From: an uncultured Eubacteriales bacterium
GTDB taxonomy: Bacteria > Bacillota > Clostridia > Peptostreptococcales > Anaerovoracaceae
Direction: 5' to 3'
NCBI GenBank assembly: GCA_905206455.1
Contig: CAJLHL010000023.1
Location: 1 to 25,205, forward strand
DNA: 25,205 bases
Part shown: one piece after another, positions 7,236-15,321 of the stretch
Numbering within the stretch: position 1 is the stretch's first letter
How the letters are laid out: each line of letters begins with the position of its first letter
Notes under the pieces: model-generated
Seen by the model: the letters and a program-made list of their open reading frames with translations, nothing else
The model's database searches: none
Told to the model about the DNA's origin: nothing
Position numbers and translations under genes: made by a program

Positions 7236-8401
7236 AAAACGACATCGAAAAAAATAGAGACGGCGCATCTGCCCGCCGCCGGAGCGGCGGACGAAACATG
7301 AAAAACAACATGACAAAAAACACGGATACGTCACGTATCAGCAAACCTGATGATGACAATGCCATGCAAGATAACACTGTAAAAAGCAATGTGCAAAATG
7401 TAAAAAATGAAAATCAGATCAAAATATTCAAAAAGACCGGCGGGGAGGAATTCCCTGACGACAGCTCGGATCTCCATGCCGCCGTTCACCGCCCGGAAGG
7501 CTGTGAAGATGAAGATTTCACATTCGCAGGAATTCGCCCCGCTCTCCCGTCTGCGAAGGAAAAATCCCTCCGAAGAAGGTTCAGATATCCGAAATCCTTT
7601 CCTCTGATCTCCGTCTTCCTTCTTTCTGCGATCCTGCTGGGCTGCCTTTTCTGCCGGTTTCTCATGACAAAAGACCCTTCTTTTATGGATCTGGACAACA
7701 GCAATCTCCCGCCCAGCCCGGAATTTCTCTTCGGAACCGATCTTCTCGGACGGGATATCTTTTCCATGATCTGGTACGGCGGCCGGATCTCGCTGCTCAT
7801 CGGATTTCTGTCCGCAGCCGTCGCTGCGGTGACCGCCGTCATCTTCGGCGCTCTCAGCGGTCTGGCGCCTCCGTGGCTGGACGCCCTTCTGATGCGCGTT
7901 ACCGAACTGATCCTGAGTATTCCCAGTCTGCTGATCATCCTCCTGCTTCAGGCGACACTGGGAGAGGCCACCATCCTGAGTCTCTCCCTCGTCATCGGTC
8001 TGACCGGCTGGCCCGGAATCGCAAAAGTCGTCCGCACCGAAGTCCGCCAGATCCGCAGCAGCGGATACGTCGCCGCCGCACGTACCATGGGAGCCGGCTT
8101 CTTCCACATTCTGCGGAAGCATCTGACGCCAAACTTTCTGCCCTCAATTTTATTCATGATCGTCATGAACATCCGAAACGCCATCACCGCCGAATCCACC
8201 CTCAGCTTTATCGGCGTGGGACTTCCGCTGAAAATGATCTCCTGGGGCAGTATGCTCTCCCTTTCCGAACAGGCCGTGATGACCGCGTCCTGGTGGATTA
8301 TCCTGATTCCCGGTTTTTTCCTGGTGACCGCGCTCCTGTGCGTCACAAATATCGGAAACTATCTGCGGAAAAATACGGATAAAAGACACAGCAATCTGTA
8401 A
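7232..8401 (+). CDS. ABC transporter permease, DppC/OppC type, with long N-terminal extension
   Basis: The second permease subunit, 389 residues if started at GTG 7232, which overlaps the upstream stop (GTGA) and has GGGGTG about 9 bases before it. The frame is open further upstream (from 7142), but that part overlaps the upstream permease gene. The first 120 residues are hydrophilic, rich in Asn, Lys and Asp, and come from noticeably more AT-rich DNA (about 7290-7430). They do not resemble the usual short cytoplasmic tail. TM1 follows at about 121-143, then the family-typical GTDLLGRDIFS, further TM helices, and the EAA loop EVRQIRSSGYVAAARTMGAG. STLSFIGVGLP marks the C-terminal region. ATG 7301, giving a shorter protein, is an alternative start. 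It is the last gene of the importer operon and is closed by the terminator at 8619-8664. Confidence 0.9.
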   Translation: MKNDIEKNRDGASARRRSGGRNMKNNMTKNTDTSRISKPDDDNAMQDNTVKSNVQNVKNENQIKIFKKTGGEEFPDDSSDLHAAVHRPEGCEDEDFTFAGIRPALPSAKEKSLRRRFRYPKSFPLISVFLLSAILLGCLFCRFLMTKDPSFMDLDNSNLPPSPEFLFGTDLLGRDIFSMIWYGGRISLLIGFLSAAVAAVTAVIFGALSGLAPPWLDALLMRVTELILSIPSLLIILLLQATLGEATILSLSLVIGLTGWPGIAKVVRTEVRQIRSSGYVAAARTMGAGFFHILRKHLTPNFLPSILFMIVMNIRNAITAESTLSFIGVGLPLKMISWGSMLSLSEQAVMTASWWIILIPGFFLVTALLCVTNIGNYLRKNTDKRHSNL

Positions 8402-8424
8402 ACGATCTCCGCAAAGCTGCGCCC

Positions 8425-8601
8425 TTACCCGACAATTTTCTGAAGATCTTCTTTCGGAACTCCGGCCGGCGCGGTGTTATAATAATCCGCGAGAAATTTC
8501 AGCACGATACGCTGAAAGATCTTCTCCTGTCGGATACACCGCCTGCCCTCACCGGTCTGAAGGAGAGATTTCAGCGATTCGCTGCGTTTTATATCAGGCA
8601 T
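8425..8601 (-). CDS. Possible small protein or coding remnant, 58 aa
   Basis: A short frame reading MPDIKRSESLKSLL at the start and FLADYYNTAPAGVPKEDLQK near the end. The composition looks protein-like (charged, amphipathic helical second half) and I do not recognise the family. There is no clear ribosome site before the ATG at 8601. A strong terminator hairpin (8619-8664) lies immediately upstream in its direction, so transcription from the - strand gene to the right would end before it. It may be a leftover of a larger gene or chance. It lies in the 335-base gap between the convergent importer operon and the SLH pseudogene. Confidence 0.3.
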   Translation of the reverse strand: MPDIKRSESLKSLLQTGEGRRCIRQEKIFQRIVLKFLADYYNTAPAGVPKEDLQKIVG

Positions 8602-8618
8602 ATGTCATTTTATTCTAC

Positions 8619-8664
8619 AAAAATAAGAGCGAAAAACCCGAGAGAGTTTTTCGCTCTTATTTTT
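8619..8664. terminator. Bidirectional intrinsic terminator
   Basis: A perfect 18-bp stem (8619-8636 with 8647-8664) starts with five A and ends with five T, so it can act on both strands. It sits between the convergent ABC operon (+) and the SLH pseudogene (-). Confidence 0.9.
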
Positions 8665-8736
8665 AAAACTTCTTTCATCCTGCCGTAATTTGCATCATCG
8701 CGGCGGGAAATCTGCAGATCAGAGAATCTCGGAGCT

Positions 8737-10669
8737 TTATTCTTTCGTATTTTCACAAAATCTCATAAAGACCGCAGCTGCCTGAGCTCGCGCAGTCTCT
8801 GCCTGAGGAGAGAGAACGGAGGCGCCCGTGCCGGTTATGATTCCCCGGGCGTTAGCCCACTGCACGGCTTTCAAAGCATAACCGCTGATTTTGCCGCTGT
8901 CCGCATAACCGGACAGGTCCGCCTCTCCGCTCACATCAAGTCCCTGCTTCTGTGCGAAACGGTACAGCATCACCGCAAACTGTTCGCGGCTGACCGGGTC
9001 GGCCGGTCCGAACCGCTCTTCGCTGTATCCGCTGACGATGCCGTTGAGACGCGCCCAGTAGACCGCTGTGCCGTACCAGCTTTCCGCATCCACATCGGCG
9101 TACGCGTAGCCCCAGTTTTCATCTTCGATATCAGGCGAACCCGCCAGACGATAGAGCATCGTGACGATCATCGCCCGGCTGGCCGTCAGATCCGGGCTAA
9201 ATGTGGCATCGGAAGTACCTGACATAATTCCCTTTTTACAGACATACCGCACCGCATCGGCATACCACGCATCTTCTGCGACGTCGGAAAACTCCGCGTC
9301 CTTTTCTCCGAAGAGATCGGCGAGAATCTCTGCGGCGCCCAGGTCTGCATAACCGTCGGGATCTGTCAGCACAGCGTGCAGATCCCAGCTGAACCGTCCG
9401 GATTTCTCGTTATCGGTAAACACAGCATACTGCAGATAGCTGCGCAGCCCCGCTTCATAACGGGAATTCCACTCCGGATAATACTCTGCCATATAGCGCT
9501 GGACCAGCTCGTAAGCTTCGCAGTCCGTATCCGTATCGTTCTGCGGATTCAGCGCGCTGAGCTGCACGCCTCCCTGGCCGCTGCCCTTTCAGCTCGAGGA
9601 AGGATTGGAGTGAACGAATACGATACTACCGTCATCGCAGACGCCGACACACATCCACACATGACCGCCCAGACTGAAAATATCTCCCGGACGGAACTCC
9701 CCGGATATTACAGCGCCGTCACCCCGGTCATTTCGGCTCAGCGAACCCCATCCCTTCGACGCCAGCGTTCCGGCCATAGAAGTAGATCCCATCACATACC
9801 CATCTTCCTCCGATACCGTTCCGTCGGCGGTATGCATCACATTGTAGAGCGTCCAGCCCATATATCCGGAACAATCCGCTCCGGTATAATAATACTGATT
9901 CCATCCGCCGAAAGGATAATAGCTGTGTTCCTCATCCTCTGCCTTGAAATCATAATCGACATCCTGCTGCTGAAAGAAATCGATCCAGCTCTGAGGCAGA
10001 CCGATGGTCATCGCCTGATTCGCCGAACAGGAATCCTGCCAGTCCCAGGACCCGCCGTAGACATACAGCGTCGTACCCACCGGTTCCAATGCAGTCGCCA
10101 GAAGGTTCTTCAGCGTTTTAAGACCCGGCGTTCCGCTGACCGGAGCGCGATACGGCTCCGCCACAAAAGTGAGACATACCGTCTCTCCGTAAATCCGAAC
10201 CGTCTCTCCCGCTTTAAGATCTTCTGCAGATACTCTGAAAACCTGCGCCGCTCCTGCACACTAATTAGATATCTCATAGATTTCTGTAAACGAAAAGGCT
10301 TTTCCTCCCACCGTCACATGATTTTCGCCGGCGGCTGTAGTCTTTCCCTCTCCATCTGCTTTCGGTGATACTGCGGAAATCACTTCGCTGTTCTTTAGAG
10401 TCAGGTCATAAGAGACAACCTTCCTGCAATCCATTCTGAACAGCATAATCGCCCTCAGAAGATACGAGCAGACGGATCTCCTCTCCATCGGCATAAAACC
10501 GATGGATAAAATTATCTTTATTTGCGGAAGTCTCTGTACCATAATCGAGTACCCCGAGATAGACTGCCCGGACCTCTTCTGTCTGCGCCGCCGCGTATAC
10601 CGGAATCGCTGTTAATGCGCATACGGCGATGAGCGCCGAGGCAAACAGCCGCTTAAATATCTTTTTCAC
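8737..10669 (-). pseudogene. Broken secreted NlpC/P60-like protein with three SLH repeats
   Basis: One former gene of about 640 codons, read from GTG 10669 (ribosome site AAGGAGAT upstream). It begins with a signal peptide (MKKIFKRLFASALIAVCALT, cleavage near VYAAA). The reading frame shifts at about 10410-10450. Then comes an in-frame TAG at 10261-10263, after which the same frame continues CAGAAQVFRVSAEDLKAG. An NlpC/P60-like region follows, with GADCSGYMGW (likely nucleophile Cys) and GGHVWMCVG (likely His). An in-frame TGA is at 9589-9591, after which the same frame continues KGSGQGGVQLSALNPQ. The C-terminus has three SLH repeats that would bind cell-wall polymer, for example FSDVAEDAWYADAVRYVCKK. 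Three separate lesions, and no ribosome site for internal restarts, argue for a pseudogene rather than three genes. The 276-residue SLH part (8737-9567) and 191-residue part (9589-10164) are otherwise intact, so decay looks recent. Confidence 0.8.
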
Positions 10670-10853
10670 TCTGTCATCTCCTTGCCGTTAAAACTCTCAA
10701 TATATCTGTGTTTTTTCTGTCTTTCCTATTCTGAATATCCTCATATCCTCTCAATCCTTTTCCCGCCGGCAGATAAAAGCGGTACCTGCCCTTGGTGAAA
10801 GCCGCACTGCGACGCGTCCGTATCCGGCATATCCGCCACCTCATTTTCAGAGA

Positions 10854-11660
10854 TCAGAACTTGCCTCCTCCCCCGCCGTGAGAAGCACCGGAAGAGGAAA
10901 TATGTACGCCTGAGCCTCCTCCGCTTCCGGAATTATTTTTCGGTATCGCGGTTCGGCTGACATGAGAATAGAGGAACATATCGCTGCTCTCCGTAATCCT
11001 CAGGCTGTCCCGCTTTACATAATCGCCGGCGCTCGTCCGACCGCGCATGGACTTCAGCTGACCGCGCATCACACCTGTGACGATCAGCGCCGCCGCCAGT
11101 CCGACCGCCAGAGAAATTCCGATAAATTTTAACCAGGCGAAGGGCTCCTTCGGTTCATTGCCCACATCATAAGCCTGCCCGGTTTTCGCCTGTGCGATAA
11201 ACTGATCGCACTGTTCCGCATAAGTGAGAAATGCCTGCAGATAGTTTCCCGCGCTCAGATCGTCGAGAAACCGTGCCGACAGATAGTCCAGGCCGGCGTC
11301 GGTAACAGCTGTAATCCCGTACCCGCGGGTGCTGATATACCAGTCCCGGTCCTCCATACTGACCAGAAGCAGAATACCGTCCCGATCCGGTCCGATACCG
11401 TAACCGTTATAATCAAAAAAATCGTCCGCATATGCCTGCGGCGTCTTTCCATCCAGCGTATTTACGGTCACTACGACGATATCCATCTGCTGCCGTTCGC
11501 TGATTCCATCCAGCTTTCCGAGAAGTTCCTCCGCCTCCTCAGGACTCAGAAGGGACGCTCCGTCCACAAGTCTTGGCAAGTCTCCCGCCGCAAAGACGGG
11601 GAACGCTGTGACGATACACAGAAACAGCGCTAAAATTACCGTTGTCTTCTTCTTTTTCAC
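10854..11660 (-). CDS. Secreted/membrane TPM-domain protein (YdjH/YgcG-like)
   Basis: A 268-residue protein with a signal peptide (KKKKTTVILALFLCIVTAF, cut near VFAAG). An extracytoplasmic TPM domain spans about 28-155, with LVDGASLLSPEEAEELLGKL, MDIVVVTVNTLDGKTPQAYA, DRDGILLLVSMEDRDWYIST and RGYG. A TM helix is at about 177-197. The C-terminal tail is Gly/Ser-rich, ending in GGGGGKF, as in many TPM proteins. It starts with GTG 11660 after AGAGGGGG. It lies 16 bases after the zinc-ribbon gene and belongs to the SPFH / zinc ribbon / TPM trio. In B. subtilis a similar trio (YdjI, YdjG, YdjH) accompanies PspA in a membrane-stress operon. Its biochemical activity is not established. Confidence 0.85.
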   Translation of the reverse strand: MKKKKTTVILALFLCIVTAFPVFAAGDLPRLVDGASLLSPEEAEELLGKLDGISERQQMDIVVVTVNTLDGKTPQAYADDFFDYNGYGIGPDRDGILLLVSMEDRDWYISTRGYGITAVTDAGLDYLSARFLDDLSAGNYLQAFLTYAEQCDQFIAQAKTGQAYDVGNEPKEPFAWLKFIGISLAVGLAAALIVTGVMRGQLKSMRGRTSAGDYVKRDSLRITESSDMFLYSHVSRTAIPKNNSGSGGGSGVHISSSGASHGGGGGKF

Positions 11661-11676
11661 GTCTTCGCCCCCTCTC

Positions 11677-12762
11677 TTAAAACAACCATACGAGATAAGA
11701 AATCGCCAGAGCCGCCAGACTGACTCCGCCTGCCACCCCGGAAAACCACTTCCAGAAGAGCCCCTTGTCCATCGGAAGATCTCCCGCGAACTTTCCGGTC
11801 TGGCCGTTCATCGCAAAAGTATATCTCTGTCCCTTCCAGCTGGTATTTAAAAGCCATACCGGATAGAGAGCGTATTTTGCTCTGCCGTTTTGCAGGCGGA
11901 TGCTGGAAGATTCTGGAATTACCGAGGCGTACCCGCGGACAGTGGAAGCAAGAGTATCCTCTGTACTGGTCCGGACTCTGAGGTTTGCCCGGTCGGTGCT
12001 CTGCTCCGCATCTACATCGTATTTATCCGCAAAATACCCCGCCAGATAAGCCGTCTGAAAATCCACCGCATCGCTGAAATCGAAGGGTTCGATGGATTCC
12101 ATCAGATCGTCTGCCATCTTTGAGGATCCATCCACCGGAACCCTCTCAAACGCCAGCGTACCGCCTCTCCTTATGGAATAATAACTCGTCCTCGTATAAT
12201 GGTAATCACTGTCGCTCCAAGTCTGAACCCGCGTCCCTCTGTAGCGGATATCCGCCTCCGCTTCCGCGTCAAAGAGCCAGAACGGTACGTAAATTCCCTT
12301 GATTTCTTCGATGTGATTCTGATCCTTAAAGACCTTCGGCAGCAGGCACTTTCCCTTGTAATGTTTCGTCAGAGCCGCTTTAGCGGCCTTTGCGTCCATC
12401 TGAAACGGAATCACAAAATCCGGCTTCAAAAGTCCGGCGAACTGCTCCGTCATCACCACCGGACTGTCGCAGTACGGACAAGCGGCAGCCGCCGTATTCG
12501 CATCCGTAACGATTTCTCCGCCGCAGGAGTTGCAGATATAAGAACGGAGACCGTCAGTCTCCCCCTCCTGCCACCGGCCGCCTGCCTGCGTCTCCCATGT
12601 CAGATCCTCGGGTCTTTCATTTTTCAGTTCGCGGTCATAAGAAATCAGCGTCTCGATATCGAACTCCGTATCACAATAGGGACATTTCATTTTCTGTATC
12701 GTGCTGTCGAAACCGATCGCTCCGCCGCAGCAAGGGCACTTGAATTCCTGAAGTTCTGCCAT
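11677..12762 (-). CDS. Membrane-anchored zinc-ribbon protein (YdjG-like)
   Basis: A 361-residue protein with two zinc ribbons at its N-terminus. The first uses C9/C12 and C27/C30 (CPCC, CPYC). The second uses C77/C80 and C95/C98 (CNSC, CPYC). A large soluble middle region follows (IPFQMDAKAAKAALTKHYKG, LLPKVFKDQNHIEEIKGIYV, PFWLFDAEAEADIRYRGTR). A single C-terminal TM helix at about 338-360 anchors it, giving a tail-anchored layout. The start ATG 12762 has an excellent AAAGGAGGGG. This matches the 'TFIIB-type zinc ribbon-containing protein' family found next to SPFH and TPM genes. Its probable role, inferred from B. subtilis YdjG, is an adaptor in a membrane-stress complex. Confidence 0.85.
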   Translation of the reverse strand: MAELQEFKCPCCGGAIGFDSTIQKMKCPYCDTEFDIETLISYDRELKNERPEDLTWETQAGGRWQEGETDGLRSYICNSCGGEIVTDANTAAAACPYCDSPVVMTEQFAGLLKPDFVIPFQMDAKAAKAALTKHYKGKCLLPKVFKDQNHIEEIKGIYVPFWLFDAEAEADIRYRGTRVQTWSDSDYHYTRTSYYSIRRGGTLAFERVPVDGSSKMADDLMESIEPFDFSDAVDFQTAYLAGYFADKYDVDAEQSTDRANLRVRTSTEDTLASTVRGYASVIPESSSIRLQNGRAKYALYPVWLLNTSWKGQRYTFAMNGQTGKFAGDLPMDKGLFWKWFSGVAGGVSLAALAISYLVWLF

Positions 12763-12794
12763 TTGATCCCCTCCTTTTTTCGTATTTATTTCAT

Positions 12795-14168
12795 TTACCG
12801 GGCGTCATCTTCATTAAAGGGATCTCCGCACTCCGGGCAGAACTTCGGAGGCTTTGCCGGATCTTCCGGTTCCCAGCCGCACTTATCGCAGCGGTACAGC
12901 AGCACCTCCGCCGGCTTTTTTGCACCGCATTCCGTACAGAATTTGCCTTTATTTTCCGCACCGCAGCGGCAGATCCAGCCCTTCTGTGTCTCAGGTTCCG
13001 GTCTTGCGGCGCCGCACTCCGGACAGAACTTACTGCCGCTCACCGCGCCGCAGCCGCAGGTCCAGACATCGCCCGGCTGTAGTCCTCCGCTTTTTTCGTT
13101 TTCCGAAAAATCTCCTTTCCCCGCGCTCCTTACAGACTGCTGTACCGTCGCGGCGCCGGATGCTCTCTGCTGCCCCATAGCGAAAAGATCTTCCGCATGA
13201 ATTCCGCCGGCGTTCATCGCCATGCCCATACCCATAAAACCAGTCGTCGCTCCGCCCTCATTGGCCGCTGCTGCTTTCATGGCATCCGCCTGAGCCCCCG
13301 CTAAAGCGGCGGCAGCCATCGTCGGATCTCTCATAATCGCAGTGCGTTGTGCCTGCTTAATCAGCTCCGCATCTTCCGGCGGCAGCGTCACCGAACCGAG
13401 AGCGATACTGACGATCTCCAGTCCCCGCAGCTTTCCCCATTTTTCGGAAAGCGCGTCGTTCATCGCTTTTTCCAGATCGGAGTTATGACTCACAATCTGA
13501 TTCGGTCGTAGCTCCATGTCCGAAAGTCTTCCGAAAGCCGGCTGCAGAGCGCTGATAAATTCCGCTTTCAGCTGACCGTCCAGTTCCTCCCGGGTATATT
13601 CCCGCTCCACGTTGCCGCAGACTTTCGTGTAAAACAGCAGAGGATCGGAAATCCGGTAAGAATACACACCGGAACAGCGGACAGAGACGTCGATGTCCAG
13701 ACCGATTTTCGAGTCTACCACCCGGAAAGGAACGGGATTGGGCGTACCGAACTTATTTCCCACCAGTTCTTTCATATTGAAATAATATATTCGCTGATCC
13801 CGCCCGGTATCGCCGCCGTAAGTGAAACGTCTTCCGATAGTCTCGAAAGTATCGAGAATCGAACCGCCGTCGGCAAAAATACTGGGTTCCGCGGAAGCAT
13901 CATAGGTGAATTCTCCCGGTTCCATACAAACTTCCACCACCTGCCCCTGTTCCACGATTATCATACACTGTCCGTCCGCTACAGCGATCCCGCTGCCGCT
14001 GGAAATCACATTATCGTCGCCTTTGGTATTGGAAGAGCGCGATGAGGTCCTCTTCTTTCCCTTTGCCGCCAGTACATCGCTGTCGAGAGCATCGCAGTAA
14101 AAAAATTCCTTCCACTGATCCGCCAGTGTTCCCCCGGTGGCGGCAAAAGCCGCTTTGATAAGTCCCAT
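12795..14168 (-). CDS. SPFH-domain protein with three C-terminal zinc ribbons (YdjI-like)
   Basis: A 457-residue member of the stomatin/prohibitin/flotillin-like superfamily ('virion core protein' family, B. subtilis YdjI). The SPFH region covers about residues 50-270 (CMIIVEQGQVVEVCMEPGEF, VPFRVVDSKIGLDIDVSVRC, LRGLEIVSIALGSVTLPPED). An Ala/Met/Gly-rich stretch follows. Three zinc ribbons lie at about 369-450: CGCG...CPEC, CRCG...CTEC and CDKC...CPEC. I chose ATG 14168 because AAGGAGT lies about 9 bases upstream; a TTG two codons earlier is too close to that site. It is the first gene of the SPFH / zinc ribbon / TPM operon, with 32 bases to the next gene. It is divergent from the ECF sigma operon. 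It probably scaffolds membrane microdomains and recruits its two neighbours. Confidence 0.88.
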   Translation of the reverse strand: MGLIKAAFAATGGTLADQWKEFFYCDALDSDVLAAKGKKRTSSRSSNTKGDDNVISSGSGIAVADGQCMIIVEQGQVVEVCMEPGEFTYDASAEPSIFADGGSILDTFETIGRRFTYGGDTGRDQRIYYFNMKELVGNKFGTPNPVPFRVVDSKIGLDIDVSVRCSGVYSYRISDPLLFYTKVCGNVEREYTREELDGQLKAEFISALQPAFGRLSDMELRPNQIVSHNSDLEKAMNDALSEKWGKLRGLEIVSIALGSVTLPPEDAELIKQAQRTAIMRDPTMAAAALAGAQADAMKAAAANEGGATTGFMGMGMAMNAGGIHAEDLFAMGQQRASGAATVQQSVRSAGKGDFSENEKSGGLQPGDVWTCGCGAVSGSKFCPECGAARPEPETQKGWICRCGAENKGKFCTECGAKKPAEVLLYRCDKCGWEPEDPAKPPKFCPECGDPFNEDDAR

Positions 14169-14249
14169 AATCAAAATACTCCTTTCAAATCAGATCTTTA
14201 CTCTGTTTTGTCCTTCCATGATTTTTCACAGAAAAAATCTATCCGCTTT

Positions 14250-14258
14250 ATTATACCA
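14250..14258 (-). promoter_or_regulatory. Extended -10 promoter of the SPFH operon
   Basis: On the - strand the sequence TGGTATAAT gives a perfect -10 with the TG extension; there is no good -35. A start near 14243 would leave a leader of about 75 nt before ATG 14168. An internal ECF-type promoter for this operon was not found. Confidence 0.55.
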
Positions 14259-14460
14259 TGCCGACTACGGCTCAGTCTTCGTTTTCTTCCTGCCCGGCCT
14301 CACCTGCCGTCCGAGGAACAGGTCGCAGTATGTTCCTCAAAATCACAGATTTTGAAAACATCTGCATTGAAGTTTTGCCCGTATCTTTGATGCGGCGCTC
14401 AAAACTCATACAGCAATTGTCCGGTCCCAGCCGGATATAATTCTTCAGTCAGACGTTCCT

Positions 14461-14488
14461 CTGTTTGCGCTGCATGCGCCGCAAACAG
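14461..14488. repeat. Perfect 9-bp inverted repeat
   Basis: CTGTTTGCG (14461-14469) and CGCAAACAG (14480-14488) flank a 10-base loop. No T tract follows on either strand, so it is not an evident terminator. It could be an RNA hairpin in a - strand leader or a protein-binding site. Confidence 0.5.
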
Positions 14489-14555
14489 GGACAGAGCTTC
14501 CTTCGTCCAACTAAACTCTTGCTTTCTTTCATTCGCAAATCGCTAAGTTGAAGCT

Positions 14556-14564
14556 ATCATACCA
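14556..14564 (-). promoter_or_regulatory. Possible upstream extended -10 promoter
   Basis: On the - strand TGGTATGAT forms an extended -10 without a clear -35. A transcript from here would cross the 14300-14542 remnant and could reach the SPFH operon with a leader of about 380 nt. Confidence 0.35.
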
Positions 14565-14738
14565 TAAGTGATAAACGCTGTCTGCGCCTGCCGCCGGCCG
14601 GCGTCAGAGCTCTCTGATCCGCAGCAGGTATCTCGCAACTGCGGATTTCGTCGGCCCTTACCGGAGCGCCGTTTTCGCCATATTTTCATTTTGATCCGCC
14701 CGCAGGAAAAAACAGATGCAAAAATTTTTTTCAGCCGG

Positions 14739-14766
14739 TGAAACATTTTGACCTTCTCAGGGATAT
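14739..14766 (+). promoter_or_regulatory. ECF-type promoter upstream of the sigma factor gene
   Basis: TGAAAC at 14739-14744, then a 16-base spacer, then GGATAT at 14761-14766. TGAAAC with a 16-17 base spacer is the -35 layout used by many ECF sigma factors such as SigW, and it lies about 95 bases before the ECF gene. This suggests autoregulation. A TATAAT (14764-14769) overlaps the -10 but has no good -35, so a housekeeping promoter is less likely. Confidence 0.5.
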
Positions 14767-14838
14767 AATTAGTGAAATGCATTTCAGAAGTCCGGAATTA
14801 ATCTCTATCTCCGGACGGCAAAGGGGGTAAAGCATTCT

Positions 14839-15321
14839 TTGAGAGGAAGTGACTTTGAGACAGCCGCAGAAAAATATCGCGATAACATATATGCCATCGC
14901 ATTCAATTTTTTCAAAAACAGTTCGGATGCGGACGACGTCGTTCAGGATGTGCTGCTGAAGCTGTACAGGACAGAATGCACATTTGAGAGCGACGAACAC
15001 GTCAGAAACTGGCTTTTGCGGGTAGCTGTCAATCAGTGCAAAAAAATATCGATTTCGTCCTGGTTCAGGAAAAACATGCCTCTGGAGGAGTACGCTGAGT
15101 CGCTTCAGTACGAAACACCGGAGGAAAGCGACCTGTTTTTCGCGGTCATGGCTCTGCCGAAAAAGTACCGCGCCATCGTCCATCTGTATTATTACGAGGA
15201 TTACAGCACCCGGGAGATCGCGGAAATGCTGAGACTCAAAGAACCCACGGTGCGCACCCGGCTTCTGCGGGCGCGAAAAACTTTAAAGGAGAGATTATCA
15301 GATGTCTGGAACGAAGAATAA
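14839..15321 (+). CDS. ECF (group 4) RNA polymerase sigma factor
   Basis: A 160-residue sigma-70 family protein with only regions 2 and 4. Region 2 (about 8-75) includes YAIAFNFFKNSSDADDVVQD and FESDEHVRNWLLRVAVNQCK. Region 4 (about 100-150) includes LPKKYRAIVHLYYYEDYSTR and the helix-turn-helix EIAEMLRLKEPTVRTRLLRA. It directs RNA polymerase to a stress regulon. It starts at TTG 14839 after AAGGGGG (14821-14827); no in-frame ATG exists near the N-terminus. Its end overlaps the next gene by 20 bases, the usual arrangement with an anti-sigma gene. The TGAAAC promoter upstream suggests positive autoregulation. It is divergent from the SPFH/zinc ribbon/TPM genes, so envelope stress is a reasonable inferred signal. 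Confidence 0.93.
   Translation: MRGSDFETAAEKYRDNIYAIAFNFFKNSSDADDVVQDVLLKLYRTECTFESDEHVRNWLLRVAVNQCKKISISSWFRKNMPLEEYAESLQYETPEESDLFFAVMALPKKYRAIVHLYYYEDYSTREIAEMLRLKEPTVRTRLLRARKTLKERLSDVWNEE

Larger units (their letters stand above)
14169..14838. other. 670-base divergent intergenic region
   Basis: No intact gene is seen between the SPFH operon (-) and the ECF sigma operon (+). It holds an extended -10 promoter on the - strand (14250-14258) and a second - strand extended -10 (14556-14564). A perfect 9-bp inverted repeat CTGTTTGCG/CGCAAACAG is at 14461-14488. An ECF-type promoter for the sigma gene lies at 14739-14766. The - strand at 14300-14542 also has protein-like reading in one frame, interrupted by one TGA (see findings). 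Confidence 0.5.

Noticed and set aside
9589..10263. TGA as selenocysteine or TAG as pyrrolysine in the SLH/NlpC gene
   Set aside because: Two different stops plus a frameshift occur in one gene, no SECIS-like hairpin stands out after the TGA, and TGA and TAA clearly end other genes here. Decay is simpler.
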